A stretch of 64,000 nt of DNA from Sipunculus nudus. Lineage: Eukaryota; Annelida; Sipuncula; Golfingiida; Sipunculidae. Location: assembly GCA_026874595.1 (NCBI GenBank), contig CM049320.1, forward strand, positions 28,260,714 through 28,324,713, read 5' to 3'. A program made the position numbers and the translations under genes. The notes beneath the pieces were generated by a model that did no database searches, was not told the origin of the DNA, and saw nothing but the letters and a program-made list of their open reading frames with translations. Position 1 is the stretch's first letter, and every line of letters starts with the position of its first letter. Positions 44,701 to 58,379 of the stretch are shown in pieces.

Positions 44701-45620
44701 CGAACTGGTTCACGATGTGACCCCACTGCAGAACTGAATACCAAGTGAGGATGTGTGCATCATTTGTGCCTCCTTGTAGCATGAGGCAGAACCTGGTGTG
44801 TGGACAGGACACTGCTACACCCCTGCCTTATAAAGCTGTGTAAACGGTATCATTGGCTTAAAAGGGCGGTGCAGAAACTAGTCTACACCGCCAAGTCGCT
44901 GGTCACATATTAGTAAAGTCCTAGTCAAACAAAATCCTCAACCACTGACCCCTACATACATTCCACCTGGACCACGGTCAAACTTCACACTGACCCTTAA
45001 TGAAAGATAACGAAGCACCCATCAAACAAACTGACGCTTTGAAGTGGCCATTGAAATTCAAAAGGGCTCAAGTATGTCTTAGGCAGCTAAGCTGGCACTG
45101 AAGGGGTGCCTGACGCCACGTTGGAAACTGCATTCTCTGGTTGTATAAACACAACTCGACTTACCTGTTTCAACATAGGTGGGTCTGTAGAGTGTGATAG
45201 GAATTTTAAATTTCTCAAACTGCACTTAACTGATAACACAGTGGATAAAATTGCACCTACCTTTACAATACCAGGGTGCAACAGGACAGCCATATGGTAT
45301 GCCCTGAACGCTGCATACTTTTATTTAAACCAGAACACCTAGCTGAAAGACTTTGCTATTGTACAGGGTAGGTTGAGCGTTACTTTTCAGTGCGTTTATT
45401 CAGAAAGAATCGGATCCAAACCTGTAATTACTCCCACTGACTGTGCACTAGACATTCAGCGATCAAAAGAACACATTGTGCCGTCAACACTTGAAAACTG
45501 AACCCATTTCACTGAGATGATTTACTTACAAAAAATGAACTTCAGTACAAAGTAGTAAAACTTGTGCTTTACCATCACAAAAAATATGACACCTACTTAC
45601 TTTATAATTTAAATCGACAT
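41704..45620. other. Unique DNA without a recognisable gene
   Basis: No exon I can defend. At 42706-42754 the word ATTTCAGTTGT(A) occurs three times. The blocks 44200-44720 and 44780-45480 have higher sequence complexity and CpG content than the neighbourhood. The latter includes a 78-codon plus-strand ORF (45106-45342, start MPDATLETAFSGCINTTRLT) that I do not recognise. Confidence 0.4.
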
Positions 45621-45627
45621 TTGTGTA

Positions 45628-45654
45628 AATATATATATATATATATATATATAT
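45628..45654. repeat. (AT)n microsatellite
   Basis: A pure AT dinucleotide run of about 27 bp. Confidence 0.97.
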
Positions 45655-48600
45655 CCGTGTGTCTTTTTATAGCTTAAAGAAACAAATCCTAGGTTCCTCA
45701 ATAGGCTATACCCAAGGCTACTACTGTATTATATTATATATTACCCCATTACATGCAATATGGGGCAAAACTTTCTTCCAGAGAGTATGTGTATTATAAA
45801 ACTTCCTCTCCTTTTGTACTAGAGAGCTCCTTGAATCCTCCAAACGGTGCTGGACACCTGCAGTCTCGAGGAAATACAGGGATTGAAATTAAAACATGGC
45901 AACACATACCATTGCACACCTGTTTGAATATCATGTGCTTAATGTTCCCCAGGGTTTCAAATTTTAAAACTGAACGAAAAAAAATTATCAAGAAACTTAG
46001 AGGGACAACACATCCAATCAAAACAGATGAAAAGTAATTTATACAATAGCTTATGTATATGTTACTTGTGAATCAATGATTGATAATATAAATAATACAA
46101 GATCCTTTATATTATCTGTGAATAATAAACAAGAATTTACACCCCTTGGATCTTCCCTTGGGTCTTTTTTATTAAAGCTAGGTTGTTAAGATCTTGTCTA
46201 TATAAAAACTTAATTAAATAATCCACTCCATAATGGCAATACTCTATGTAGGATACTGCATTTCATGAAGCTTATTCAAGGTCTTTTCAAAGCACTATTT
46301 TAATATAGATATCTATAAATATATATTTATAATAATTAAACTACCCATGTTATTAGCCTGGGCAGAGAGTAATATATTTTCCATTTAAATGACTGACGGG
46401 AAATATACTCTGCTCGGCAATGGTTCGTTTGCACATGCTCAGATATGCACGATAATGAAATCATGACACTCAGAAGCACTCTTGTATAGTTCCCATAAGG
46501 CATTAAGGAAACGAGCATGTCGTGACTAGACATGTCAGGGAATGACTGCTCTAATCCATTACTCATTTCTCCCTCTAATTCTCTCTCTCTCTCTAATTTT
46601 TAGTTAGATAATTATTTATCATAAATTAAATATGGTCATTTTCTCAATGAATTCCTGTATCTATTTTACAATTTATTAATTATTATTTTAAATATTTAAT
46701 GTGTTTTATTAGTGTATTAGGTCTAAAACTTTTTCTCCAAATTTTTTTCAATGAGTATTATATGGAAATTATATTGTTTTCAACTGCGCACTAAATGTTA
46801 GTTTTGTAAATTCTTTGTTGATTTTGAATAAAAAAGGTTTATAATACATGGCCTTTTTTAATGACATTACACATTTTGATTGTCTGATTGTTCTGTGCCC
46901 AGACTGATCTTGAAATAATGAATATTCATAGTGAGGTCAAAGGTTCAATAATGAACAATGTATGGACAAACCAAGCACAGATGGCAATAAACATTATTAA
47001 GACATGGGGCTGCAAAGTCTAGAGCAAATTAGATAAGGAATTATATATATCATTTTATATATGTGTATCCCTCCAGCCAAGGTTCTCAGCCGTTTTTTTG
47101 TATTACAGTATTTTCCTCGAGACAGCTATGTAAACTTGTATTAGCACCTGTGCCAATTTGAGCGCGCCACCTGACATCGACTAAAACATGTTCTGACAGG
47201 GCATTAATTAGAACGATTCACTTTTCCACAATTTCTCTGTCCCTATGATTAACTGCCTCGTCAATTTTCACACATACATTAATCACTCATTAACATGTGC
47301 TTGTGAAAACTCATTATTATTTATTTCAATTAACAAAGTACAGTTAAAATAAATAACCCTATTTAATTTTAAACAAAACTGGGAAGATATATAAAATCTA
47401 TTGTTAATTCCAACTGAGCTCATGAAAAATCAGTTGTTGCATATTACACTTTAAATATTAATATGAACATCTTGTACTGCAAGCAAATTATTTATAAATA
47501 CTTATAATATGTCCAAATAAATGCACAATTTAGACTTTCCTTATCTATTCGTCCCTGGTAGATTTGCTTAATATATTCGATATGTTAAATATATGATGAC
47601 AACATTCTGATGAATATTTATTAATTCATGAATATTCAAGGTTCTATATTATAATGACATCAGGATTCCTGGCATCTACTAGGTAAAACACATGCAATTG
47701 ACATTTCATTATGATTTGATCATTTCATTACTTCAATTCATAATTCTCATTCTTTTTCAATTTTTTTTATATATCTATTTTCAAGTCCTAGCTTTCATGG
47801 AGTCCTATATGGCTTCTATGCAATAAGAAGTCTACAGAGTTTGGTATGTGTTATGTAAGTGTGTGCATTTTTTTGTACCACAATGCTTGAAGATATATCA
47901 CATTGAATCATGTGTTCATGATATATCACACAATTTGTGACAATATGGAAGAAAAACCACGTCAGATCATGTCAACAAGATACAAAATTTACTAGCCACA
48001 CCTGAGGGGTGTAAAAGCCAGCATAACCAGGCAGATTTGTTACAAAGGTGGCACCTCTGAGAAATACGTCAAATGCTGGGCTTACCTGTTGTCACTATTA
48101 CAAGATGGTGTCCATAACCAGACATGCCATGTTCAGATTATGTGGGTACATCTGGCAGGCATGGTGGTAAATACCCAGTAAATACCCCTCAGGGATGGCC
48201 CCTATCTGCCCATATCTGCCAAGCAGATGTTAACATGCGTGTGCGCACCTTATTTCCTTATGTGCTAATTGTCCACCAAAGCTATTAAGGTTACTGGGAG
48301 GTGGTCTCTCCCATGTAGTGGCTGACAAAGAGACCATTGTAATAAAAGGATCTATTTCAGGAAATACAGGTTGCATGAAGATTGAAATGACCAAAACAAT
48401 TTTATATAATGATTTGTGCTATTTTAGATTTTTAAATTAGAAAGCGTGTCTCTTTTGTGCAAAAGTTAACATCACTAAAATGTGGCATTTAGCCAATTAA
48501 CCAAGTTTTCCCTATAAATAATGGCAATTTTATGAAAATTTAAAACAATTAAACCATATAAAATCCAAGGAAGCATGAATTTAGACAAACTGTCTCAGCA

Positions 48601-51179
48601 TCCCTAGCATATCCAAGAGATCATTAAAACTTAATTTTAGGTAAATTAAATAACATTCAAAACAAATATAACAGATTGAGAAAATTAAATTAGGTAGGAT
48701 GCTTCATGTTACATTCTTTGTTTGAATTTATGTAAATTAATGCAAACAATGCCCATCATCTGTAGAACACAGTACTGACTGACCTGTCATTTTAGTACAT
48801 GTATACCATCATGCAGACGATTTAGTGCACAAGTACACCACGTTACAGGTGGGTCACCGTGGGTGTGTTGTGGAAAGGCAGTTGAACTCTGGGATACTTT
48901 TATGATCAAAGAGACAAGGTACACCTGCTTGGTTGCGCAGATACTAAGAAGGTCATTTTAAACTTGGCGGTCAACTCAGGCATCTGACGGACTACGCAAA
49001 CATGTTGAAATACAGGACGATGAGCCTACCAGGTTTAAATATCCCACCCTCTGTGGGGTAAATGAACATACATAAAGGTTTACATACTTATTAAATACAG
49101 AATACCTAAACATTTACAAAAGCTGATATATAAGGATTTTTTTTTATTATATAAAATTTATCATATTATTAATATAATATATATTATTTACAACAATATA
49201 AATTTCTTATATAAGGTGTGTGATACAAAACTAAATACAGATGTCATTTCAGTATGCCTCTCATGACACATAATATATTATCTGAATAAAAAATTAACAT
49301 ATTAGGTATGGCTTCTTTTGCTGTGGTTAACTTACAATTTGAGTTTATAATAAGCACTGATGAAATTATAATTAATTTAATAATTAAAAGGTAAATTCCT
49401 CTGCCTTAACATTACACAGGTTTGTCTGAAGAATGTATCTGACAAAAATACCTACATGATAATTTTTTACCAACATGAGAAGAATGTTGAGAAAAAAAAA
49501 TATGTTTCAAATCTGTGTGTAAATGATAAAATTACACATCCAGTGTGCAATGGATGAATCAGACAAATTTTGCATGCTGGATGCACACATACAAAGATGT
49601 TATCTATATAAGCAACGTTTAGGGGCAATTTAGTCCCACGATGAATGACTACACTGTAAGTGTTATAGTAACAGATGAATGGATAAACGATCACCATCTG
49701 ACACCATCAGGGGACTAGGTTTCCAAACACAGCTGCTATCAGTATTATCACGTGAAGCCAGTGATAGCTGGTGTAGTAACAATCATACTACATTAACGTA
49801 GCTGATATGATACAAACATTGGTCACACACCAGCAACGTGGAACTCCATCAAACGCTGGTGATATAATCTGCGACCGGACACAAAAGGGATCACGTGTAC
49901 AGTGTGGCCGGAACAATGAACCATTTTCCAATGAAAGCTACAAGCATACTTGTCTTTATTCTAAGAAGACCCCTGAGCATATTTCCCACGTTGCAATGGT
50001 TGCCAACATGCAAAAAATTCAAACCTCATTTATCACAATGAAGAAAATTTTAATTTTTTTCTAATATTTTATAAGTTATCCCAGCAGTAGTTTATCTATC
50101 TCCTGTTCTATTAAAATGATGGTTTGAGTTTCAGCAACTGTTGCAAAGTCAGTTAATGCAACTGTAAAGGGTAGTTTTCTATGTGTAGCATGACACAGTT
50201 TTGATTCAATCTGGTAGATGCAATTACTAGTAATCCATGCATGTTCAATTCTGAGTTAATTTGAATTTATTATAATAAAAAGTTTATATGGCAATTATGG
50301 TAAAAGTACAAGTGTGAAAAAAATGAACTCATTCTCAAAAAGAACGTGAAACACAATTCAGCACAATTAACCACTATAAAAATGAGTATATTCATGCCAG
50401 AAAAAAATAATGATTTGCTATATGGTACAATGAAACCAGAAAGCCCCAATTGTGTATAACTCAATCAGCCTTAAAACACTGGTACAAAGAAACTATAAGA
50501 CCATTTATAAATAAGACTACATGTGTGAAGTGCTCAAGTTGTAGCAAAATGCCTGGATAAAATGAGACACAATCTTGGGAAAACATTAAACCTTTATGAA
50601 ATAATGACAAAGAGAAAAGAATTCCACACTATAATATTAAAATTGGAAGACAATTGGTCCACTCGAAACAAAGAAAATGTCAGCCGCCCCCCCCCCCCCC
50701 CCAAAAAAAAAAAAAGAAAAAAAAATTCTTTTTGCATTATAAACATGGGAAATTTTTCAATCTGTACAATTAAAATATGATACCATAAGTTCTTCCCCTT
50801 AAGCATATTGTTACAAATAAACTTTTAACAATTTATTTTTCTGTTACTCTGATACACAAGGAAAATGTGAAACCATTTTACAAACCGTTAAAATTAGTGT
50901 GAAATTAAGAAGAAATGACTATGCTTACAATGTAATTAATGAATAAAATTTACACTTTATATACAACAGAATAAACAGAAAGTGTTGTAGAAGTGTGCTA
51001 CATACAACATACACTTACTTGAACCTAAAACCTGAAGACAGGACAGAGACATCCACCAACAAACATAACAAAGTTCAGCCACAACACTTACAGGAAACTT
51101 CATCCATGCACAGACATGGAGTCTTTACGGTATGAATAAAGAATGTCTTTATGGTAACAATAAAATCATGCTGGGTACA
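45655..51179. other. AT-rich DNA without a recognisable gene
   Basis: No exon-like ORF. Complex patches that could be regulatory: 47085-47290 (CACCTG E-boxes, TTAATTAG homeodomain-type site, a small CpG cluster) and 48830-49060 (CAGGTGG, GATCAAAG TCF-type site, ACACCTG). A C-run followed by an A-run lies at 50687-50715. Confidence 0.4.
50687..50715. repeat. Poly-C / poly-A run
   Basis: Sixteen Cs followed directly by about thirteen As. Such junctions are prone to assembly and sequencing error. Confidence 0.95.
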
Positions 51180-52690
51180 AAGGAATGCTGTGTCCTTGTG
51201 CCAGAGCAGCACCTAAACTAATCTGTGACTGATTACAGCACTGCTGAATGACCCCAAGTTTACTTAACAGCCCTGCAAATACAAGCCTGGGCCAGTCATC
51301 AAGGACTGCTACACACTGGGCCATTTACAGTACTGCAGGGTTAAGCATTGGACACAGTACATGCAGGTGGCAACAGGATCCATAGAACACACTGGTCAGG
51401 GGAGAAGTAAAACAAACCATATGGTCCTCGGATCTGATCTGGACGTGATCCACCTGCATGTGACCATTTCAAGGAGCCCCCCCTTCTTTGTATTCCATCC
51501 ATTTGTTCTGAACGGTGCCAGAGTTGTTGAGAAACCACCGCCCTGGATCACCACATGTTGCTTATAACTACAACTGTCCAATTGTGCATTGGTTGCCGCA
51601 GCTCGCCGGATCCAATTTAGTTTAACAATGTATCGTTTACTTGTGGCTTTGTTTAGCCATTTACTACCCCTTCCCAGAAGCCCCCCATCCCCATTGGAGT
51701 GACCAACCGGCAGTCTGGACGTATAACAAAGGGGTCCTACCTGATGTGCTCACGTGTTGAAAGTGGTGCCGTCAGATCCTGGTATGTGTGTATGTATGTA
51801 AGCGCGGGCTGTGGGTTAGCCCTGCGCGGAACTGGATAACCGTTGATGCACCCAGTATCCACATGCCAGCAGTGTCTGTCTACCTAGGTTTAGATCTGAG
51901 TCCTGTACTGTAGGACCAGACCTGCAGTCTCCACATCCAGCCGATTTCATGCCTGTAAATGAAGCTAGGGGTGGAACCTCTTTGATGCCGACCTCTGACC
52001 TCTGGGCTAGTACTTTTTACAACCTGCACAGGTGTGTAGCATAAGATAAAGCACAGGTACGATCCACTCTAGGCGTCAAGGGGTGCCAGCTTAAAAGCTT
52101 ACAGTACCTCCTTGGCAATAACAAGTGGGATTGCTCCAGAATAAATCATCCAATGCTTACTGTTGCTAAAGACACTTCAGGTTCGCAACTATTGACTGGT
52201 TGTGGGCTGGCGTGCTGTGCCCCTTTTATGACACTTGGGACCTGCACCACCCCTCCCGTGGAATGGTTTGGCCCAGGCTACATATATCACGTTGTTGGTC
52301 AAGTGTTTGTACATGGTTGCCGCCTACAACACTGAGAGACCAAACTTAACTTTGGGCCCATTTGGTTGCATTAGCTATACCACTGAGTATAATTGAATCA
52401 GAGAATGTGGTACAGGGAGATGGGGTGACAGGTTGGAAACCGAGCCGGGCTCCCTTTTTGTACTGGAAATCTGTGTATACTTATTGATCCTTTGAATTGG
52501 CACACTGGAGCTCAAGGGGGAGTTCCATCAGGCCTTCCGCTTAAAGCTGGTTGACCTGGACTCGTAGCTTCTGTAAACCAATTACACCTTCACACCTGTA
52601 ATGTAATGAGAACTGACCCACTCTCCACAGATGAATCTCGTTACCATTGTCACTCTCCAGCAGATAGCAGTACACAGCTACTCTCTTGTA
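51180..52690. promoter_or_regulatory. Long GC-richer block, possible regulatory module
   Basis: About 1.5 kb of balanced base composition in a region otherwise near two-thirds A+T, without long ORFs and without tandem or terminal repeats. It is dense in E-box words (CAGGTGG at 51364, CACCTGC at 51450, CACAGGTG at 52027, ACACCTG at 52593) and has GATAA and CCAAT-like words. It lies about 12-13 kb upstream of mir-8 on the mir-8 strand. It could be an enhancer cluster, a promoter with non-coding exons, or an old mobile element of unknown type. Confidence 0.35.
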
Positions 52691-52995
52691 CTCATAGTTG
52701 ACAAAAGGGATCAACTGGAGACACAGCTAGAAAATATTTCCACATCACTGTGATATATTTAACACAATTGCCACTCCATATTTTCAAAGACTAATGATAT
52801 CTTATCCTTGACAATATGACTTCTCAGCAGAAACTATCAAAATTCCTTCCTCAGTGCATAGTGATGAATAAATCATACAGATTTATTTAAATAACAATCA
52901 AACATCATCTTTCTTACAAATTTTCTATCTTTTTCTTTAAACTGATGATCTGACACATGGTGTTAAATTTTTATCTAAAAAGTAACAAAATAAGT

Positions 52996-53000
<5 letters not shown>

Positions 53001-53057
<57 letters not shown>
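53001..53057. repeat. (AT)n microsatellite
   Basis: Two AT runs separated by ATTATAT slips, about 57 bp. The AT-rich unique DNA on both sides (52691-54870) shows no gene. Confidence 0.97.
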
Positions 53058-54879
53058 AATGATCCCATATATAGATCTGTTTAAACAGACACAAATGTCT
53101 TTTTCTTCAAATAAATACTGTCTATAGTATTACAAGGCAAACTACCAATATAATATATAGACCATATATCTAAATTGTATTGCAATATTCATGTGTAATA
53201 GTTTACACCAAGGGTGTCTTTTTGTTAACCACCAGTGTATTATATGTATAATGTATCCCAATGTGAGATTATTACTATTTGCAACAAGATGTAATTGAAT
53301 TACAACGGTCTGCAAGTACCTATCTCAGTTATGATTAGAAGTATCCCCAAAAGCAGAATTTCCATGGATAAGGGTTAGTCTTAAGACACTAACATCACAA
53401 AAATGCTGTAAAAATTAAAGTGAGAAACTCAGTTAAACACTCAGTTTCTCAGTAACAGGTCCCTCAAGTGTACTTTCATCTTAGTACATCTTCATAAATA
53501 GCTTCACAGCAAAGCTCCCAAGGATAAAAGCCTAAGGTGAATATTAAACTTTCTTGACATTTTAATGAGCTTAATTAATGAACATTATGTATGCAATACC
53601 AATGGAAAAAAAAAAAATTTTATCACCTGGGTGGTTATTCTGAAATTTGTAAAAATTAATTTCTCCAGAAAATTATATGCCATATATATAGAAATGTCAC
53701 AATTTGTGATATATTTAAATCCCTCATGGTACATCTAGCACAAGCTGGTTAGCTTAGATTATAAATATGGACAAGCTCTTTCTTCTATTCAAGAACATTA
53801 TACATTCAATAGGAAAAAAAAATCCTTCTAACAATAATTTCTTTATCTTCCATACAAGAGATAGTCAAAGCATAAATGTAAAATTCCAGAGTATGCTTGT
53901 TTTTCTTATAACATCTGTGGCTAGCAAATTTATGCTGTTTTCCTGGTACCTATGGTAATGCATAAACAGCTCATAAATTTTCATGGGTCTGAATAAATTT
54001 GACTATCTCTATGGCTTATGTCATCTGCTTATGTTATAGGTTTGATAATGGTATAACCTCACTGCTTTGTTATGTTAATGTATGCGCATATGCTTTAAAT
54101 GGAAGAAAACCATATGACTTGATGCATCACATACATGCACTCTGTGGGAAACTACCTCAGTTTTGTTCAGCTGAACGAAATGTTGGCACCACAGGTGTAT
54201 GGTGTATCAGTTCCATGAAAATTCATGTTCAAGTACAACATATTATTTTCTTTTGTAGAAATCTGATTTAAATATTTTTTAAATTAAAAGGCCACAAATT
54301 ATGGACAATAATTCAAGAAAAAATTGAAAGATATAATTTGCTTTCAAAAATTTTTTAATGGGAGCAAAAACTGCATTATATCTTTTGTGTCATATATTTT
54401 CTATTTTATTCTGTTACATTTAGCATGGAAGCTTTGCAAATAAAAATCTGACCATGGAAATAATGAATTATAATAATGCAGCATATTGTATTTTTCTCTT
54501 AAAAATTGGTTATCCTATATTTATATACAATAATCAGGCTGTAATTAGAGAAATTAACAGAATAGCATGAATGCAAGGATCACAAAGAATAGTTTGTGAT
54601 GTGTCTCGGTTATTCCAGTTTAAAATAGCTCTCCACATTGAAATCTGAATAATGCATATCTTGCATAATTTAAATATAATATTTCAACTATATTATAAAT
54701 GATTACTAATGAGCTGTTTTTAATATTTCCTGTGTAAACTATTGTGTATTAATTACAACTCAAACATTTCATGTTTTTTTTTCCTGTGCTCCAACAATAT
54801 TATCAGTTACATGTGCATGATTCATTCCAATAATACAATAAAGATGTTGCTATGTAGGAATATGTGACAGGAAGAATTT

Positions 54880-55320
54880 TTGATTAAATCAACCAGACTT
54901 TGGAGTGTATTGTTAGTAAGATCAGTGCCAGTGCAAGACAGTGACCTAAATACAGACAATAAAATAGTATCTGTGAAGCAAAAGTGCCTGGCCATCCTTG
55001 TGCGACAGTATGCATATTGGTACAAACACGCAAAAGAAGCAAATTGTAATGCGCTGCGAGGGCTATAATGGCCGGATGAATGACACCACAATCGTGTATT
55101 CTATTGACTAACAAAGAAGCCCCATAGCCTGTGATTTTGTAGTCTGTCTGCCAAAAGCGGCCCCACCTTTCATGACAAATTGGCATCACGCAGACTGTCA
55201 AACGACGCCAGGTCTTTAATATTGCCAGCAATTGCCGCAAACTGTATGGGGTGTCCCGCATGGGCGTAAGATGCAACCGTAAGGAGGGCACAGGCACCGC
55301 TGTGCCACACTGTATAAAAC
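54880..55320. promoter_or_regulatory. GC-richer block with an unsupported 137-codon ORF
   Basis: A patch of about 440 bp with more CpG than its flanks, including CCAAAAGCGGCCCCACC and GACGCCAGG. The longest non-repeat ORF of the window lies here (minus, 54884-55297, start MPVPSLRLHLTPMRDTPYSL), overlapped by ORFs in two other frames. I do not recognise any protein family in it and see no intron context, so a regulatory block is at least as likely as an exon. Confidence 0.3.
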
Positions 55321-58300
55321 ACTCAATATAGCACGCTTTTTTACCACTCTATATCTCTATACATACTCCCCCAAGTGTACTTAACTGTAACTAATTCCTA
55401 TACAGTGAAAGGAAGAGTGGTTCACCCAGAATGCCATCGGAAAAAAGTCCTTGTAGTCCATCAAAAGAGAGGCTTACACCAATATGAACACAACTATTGA
55501 TGCGCCCCAAGAAAAAGGTCAGCTAGGTACGTTTACAACCAGAACCCGCTAACAATGAGAAATGAAGGTGCAGTTTACAGGACCAATTACCTTGATGGCT
55601 GCCCGTTTTGTGATAGGTCCCTGTGCTAGCTTAGAGCACATGGTCGTTTGCTTTAAGATTCTGTAATCAGCATACACTCTTGAGTCTGGTATTGAGAGCG
55701 GGGACTAAGGACAATGTAAATGCGGTCAAGTATATAACACGTTTTGAGTCCACCACTTCTCCCATTTACAAGTGACAGATTCACAGTATAGCAATCCCAA
55801 GCATTATATATACATCTTGGCTCTCTAAGTTTAGTTATGACAATGTAATACATGTGAAAGTAAAACAGAAATCCTACTCAAAATGCAGATTCACTGGTTT
55901 TATGCAGTACAATTCCTATGACAACAAACATGGTGTAGACCTTAATATTTTTATATACTGAAAACTAAAAGCACAATAATACATTGATTTAAATTTTTTT
56001 TTAGACTTATAATTCAAGTTTAAAAGTCTATGAATGATTCAACCTAAATATGTTTGTATTTTTCAAATCAGATTTGTGTTGCTTTGTTTCAGGCCTTTAA
56101 GTCAAGTATATAAATCCCTTGTGAATGATTCAAACTGCATGTGTTTGTATTTTTCAAATCAGGTTTCTGCGAAACAATAAAATTAAAAAAAATAAATAAA
56201 ATTAAATTACCTTCAAGATTTCCTAATGTTGGTTAAGAGGATTATATAAGATGATAATATATGCACTACAAATGCTAAATGAGTATGTTCACCATTATAA
56301 AAGTGATAAAGTGATGCAGATATGACTTGATATGTTACTTCACAATTTATAAAGCCTCATACAGTCATAGGGAACTATCAATTTAAGTGAGGGAAATAGG
56401 ATATGCATAATAGTGCAAGGGGATACTCTGTAGGCAGGAAATAGGAAGTTTTTAATGCTTTCATTAAACATTCAACAGGAAAATAAGGAATTATTTCTGT
56501 TTGAAAAGGGGAAATATCATGGAAAGGAAAAAGAGGGAACTTTCACAAGAGGCATAAAACCTGCATCAAACTTAATTATATTTATAATGAAGTGGCTATT
56601 CATGTATATAAAACACTGTACACTAGGATGCAATATATATTCATGTACTGAGTACTTAGTGTCCACCTTAGTCATACGCACTTTCCTTAAGCTGTATATA
56701 TTAAACATATTATTATATCATCTCTGATATCCTATCATTAATATATTAAAATTATACCATAAAGAAAATAGACTTCATTTCTGGTCATATTCAACCATCT
56801 CAACATGAATGGTATATCAATTTAAGTTATCTGATGTTTTAATGCTGCATCTGAAATAAGAGGAAATCTTTTAATTCTGAAATGTCACCAAAATTGCAAT
56901 GTTAAATTCAGTGACTCCAGTGAGCTGAATTTCCCTGACATACACACAATATCTGTACAACCAAAATTAATTTGTGCAATTACCTCCAACATTCATATGA
57001 ATTATCACAAAACGGAATGAGTCAATCTGAACCAATAATTGCTTCATTATAGTTGAACAATGGCATTAATTTCTGCAACGAGGTTCTGGGGGAAAAAAAA
57101 ACAACAATTTAATTCTACTCCTGGAAAATTAATTTACAAATGGCTGAAGGCCAATTTAGGCAATTGCGAAGCAAATTAACCTTCATGAAAGCTGTGACCA
57201 TGAGATCATCATACATTCCTATATAAAGAAACCTACAGCATTCAGCAAATGTAAGGTCATGCAACCATTATATCAATATATAGGGATTACTGCAGCTAGA
57301 TTGCAAATAGTAGGCATAATCAAGGCATAGTAGGATCCAGCTCCGCAAGCACTACTCATCATCATATTCACATTCACAATTATTGCCTCAAGGTTACAGT
57401 GTTTAAAGCAATTCCATTATGTCAGCAAATATTTCTTCCAGAGTTTGTGAACAGTTTATGGGTTTCTAAAACAAAATGCAAGGATTTTTCATCTAAAACA
57501 AGATGCATAAGGACTTCTCAGTTAAAACAAAATGAACAGATTTTTCAGTTAATGCTTTTGCCAGTGTCAGAATAAACTGGTAAAATTTGAATGTTTTATT
57601 TATAGATAGGAAAGAGGAAGATTATGAAATTTGCAAATATCCCCACAGCAAAGAGATAATTAATTATTTATAGCTAAAGCAGGGATTTACATGAATCAGT
57701 GAAATATTCAAATTACTGATAACAACCACATCCTTATTCATTATCATCTGATATTTTTTCACAATTTCTGTTTCAAATTATAAATGTTGCTTATTTTTTT
57801 AGTACCTGTCTTACCTGAAAATTAATTGCATTTCTAAGAAATTACATAAATGTTTATATGATTTTACCAATTTGTTTTTCACAGTATAGTCTAAATGATT
57901 TTAAATATAAACAAAACAATTAAATAACTGGTATTAAAACATAGATTTTTACTATGTTTAAGAGGACTTACTTTCAGAAATCTTAGAATCAGTTACCTCC
58001 CCATTTTGCGATCACTGTGTTCATGTTGCTTAAAATTAACTAAATAAACTGATACCTGATGTATCAAATCCTGTCAATGTTAATAAGACAATTTTAAAGA
58101 AAAATTCCAATATACATTTAAAATGCCTGAATCTATATTATAATACACTAAGTATGGGATATAAAGTTAACTATAGACATTTCTTGCGGTGCCATAGTAT
58201 CCACAGACAATTAATCCCCCCCCCCCCCCTTTAAGAAAAGGCCCCCAATCTTCAGCAGTATATACTGACACTTGACAAGCCACCATGGTTTCTTCCACCT

Positions 58301-58379
58301 ATCAACTTGAGAAACAATATTTTTCACCAAATATTGGGGCCAATATGGTGAATCACTCTTCAGAAAAGGGGATTAATTT
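55321..58379. other. AT-rich DNA without a recognisable gene
   Basis: No exon-like ORF. The patch at 57000-57210 packs several TAATT-type homeodomain words (AATAATTGC, CATTAATTTC, AATTTAATTC, AAATTAATTT) and looks more constrained than its flanks. A run of 14 Cs lies at 58216-58229. Confidence 0.4.

Noticed and set aside
49726-49735. AACACAGCTG, resembling miR-317
   Set aside because: The first seed base differs and the 3' half aligns only with gaps; no hairpin arm was seen.
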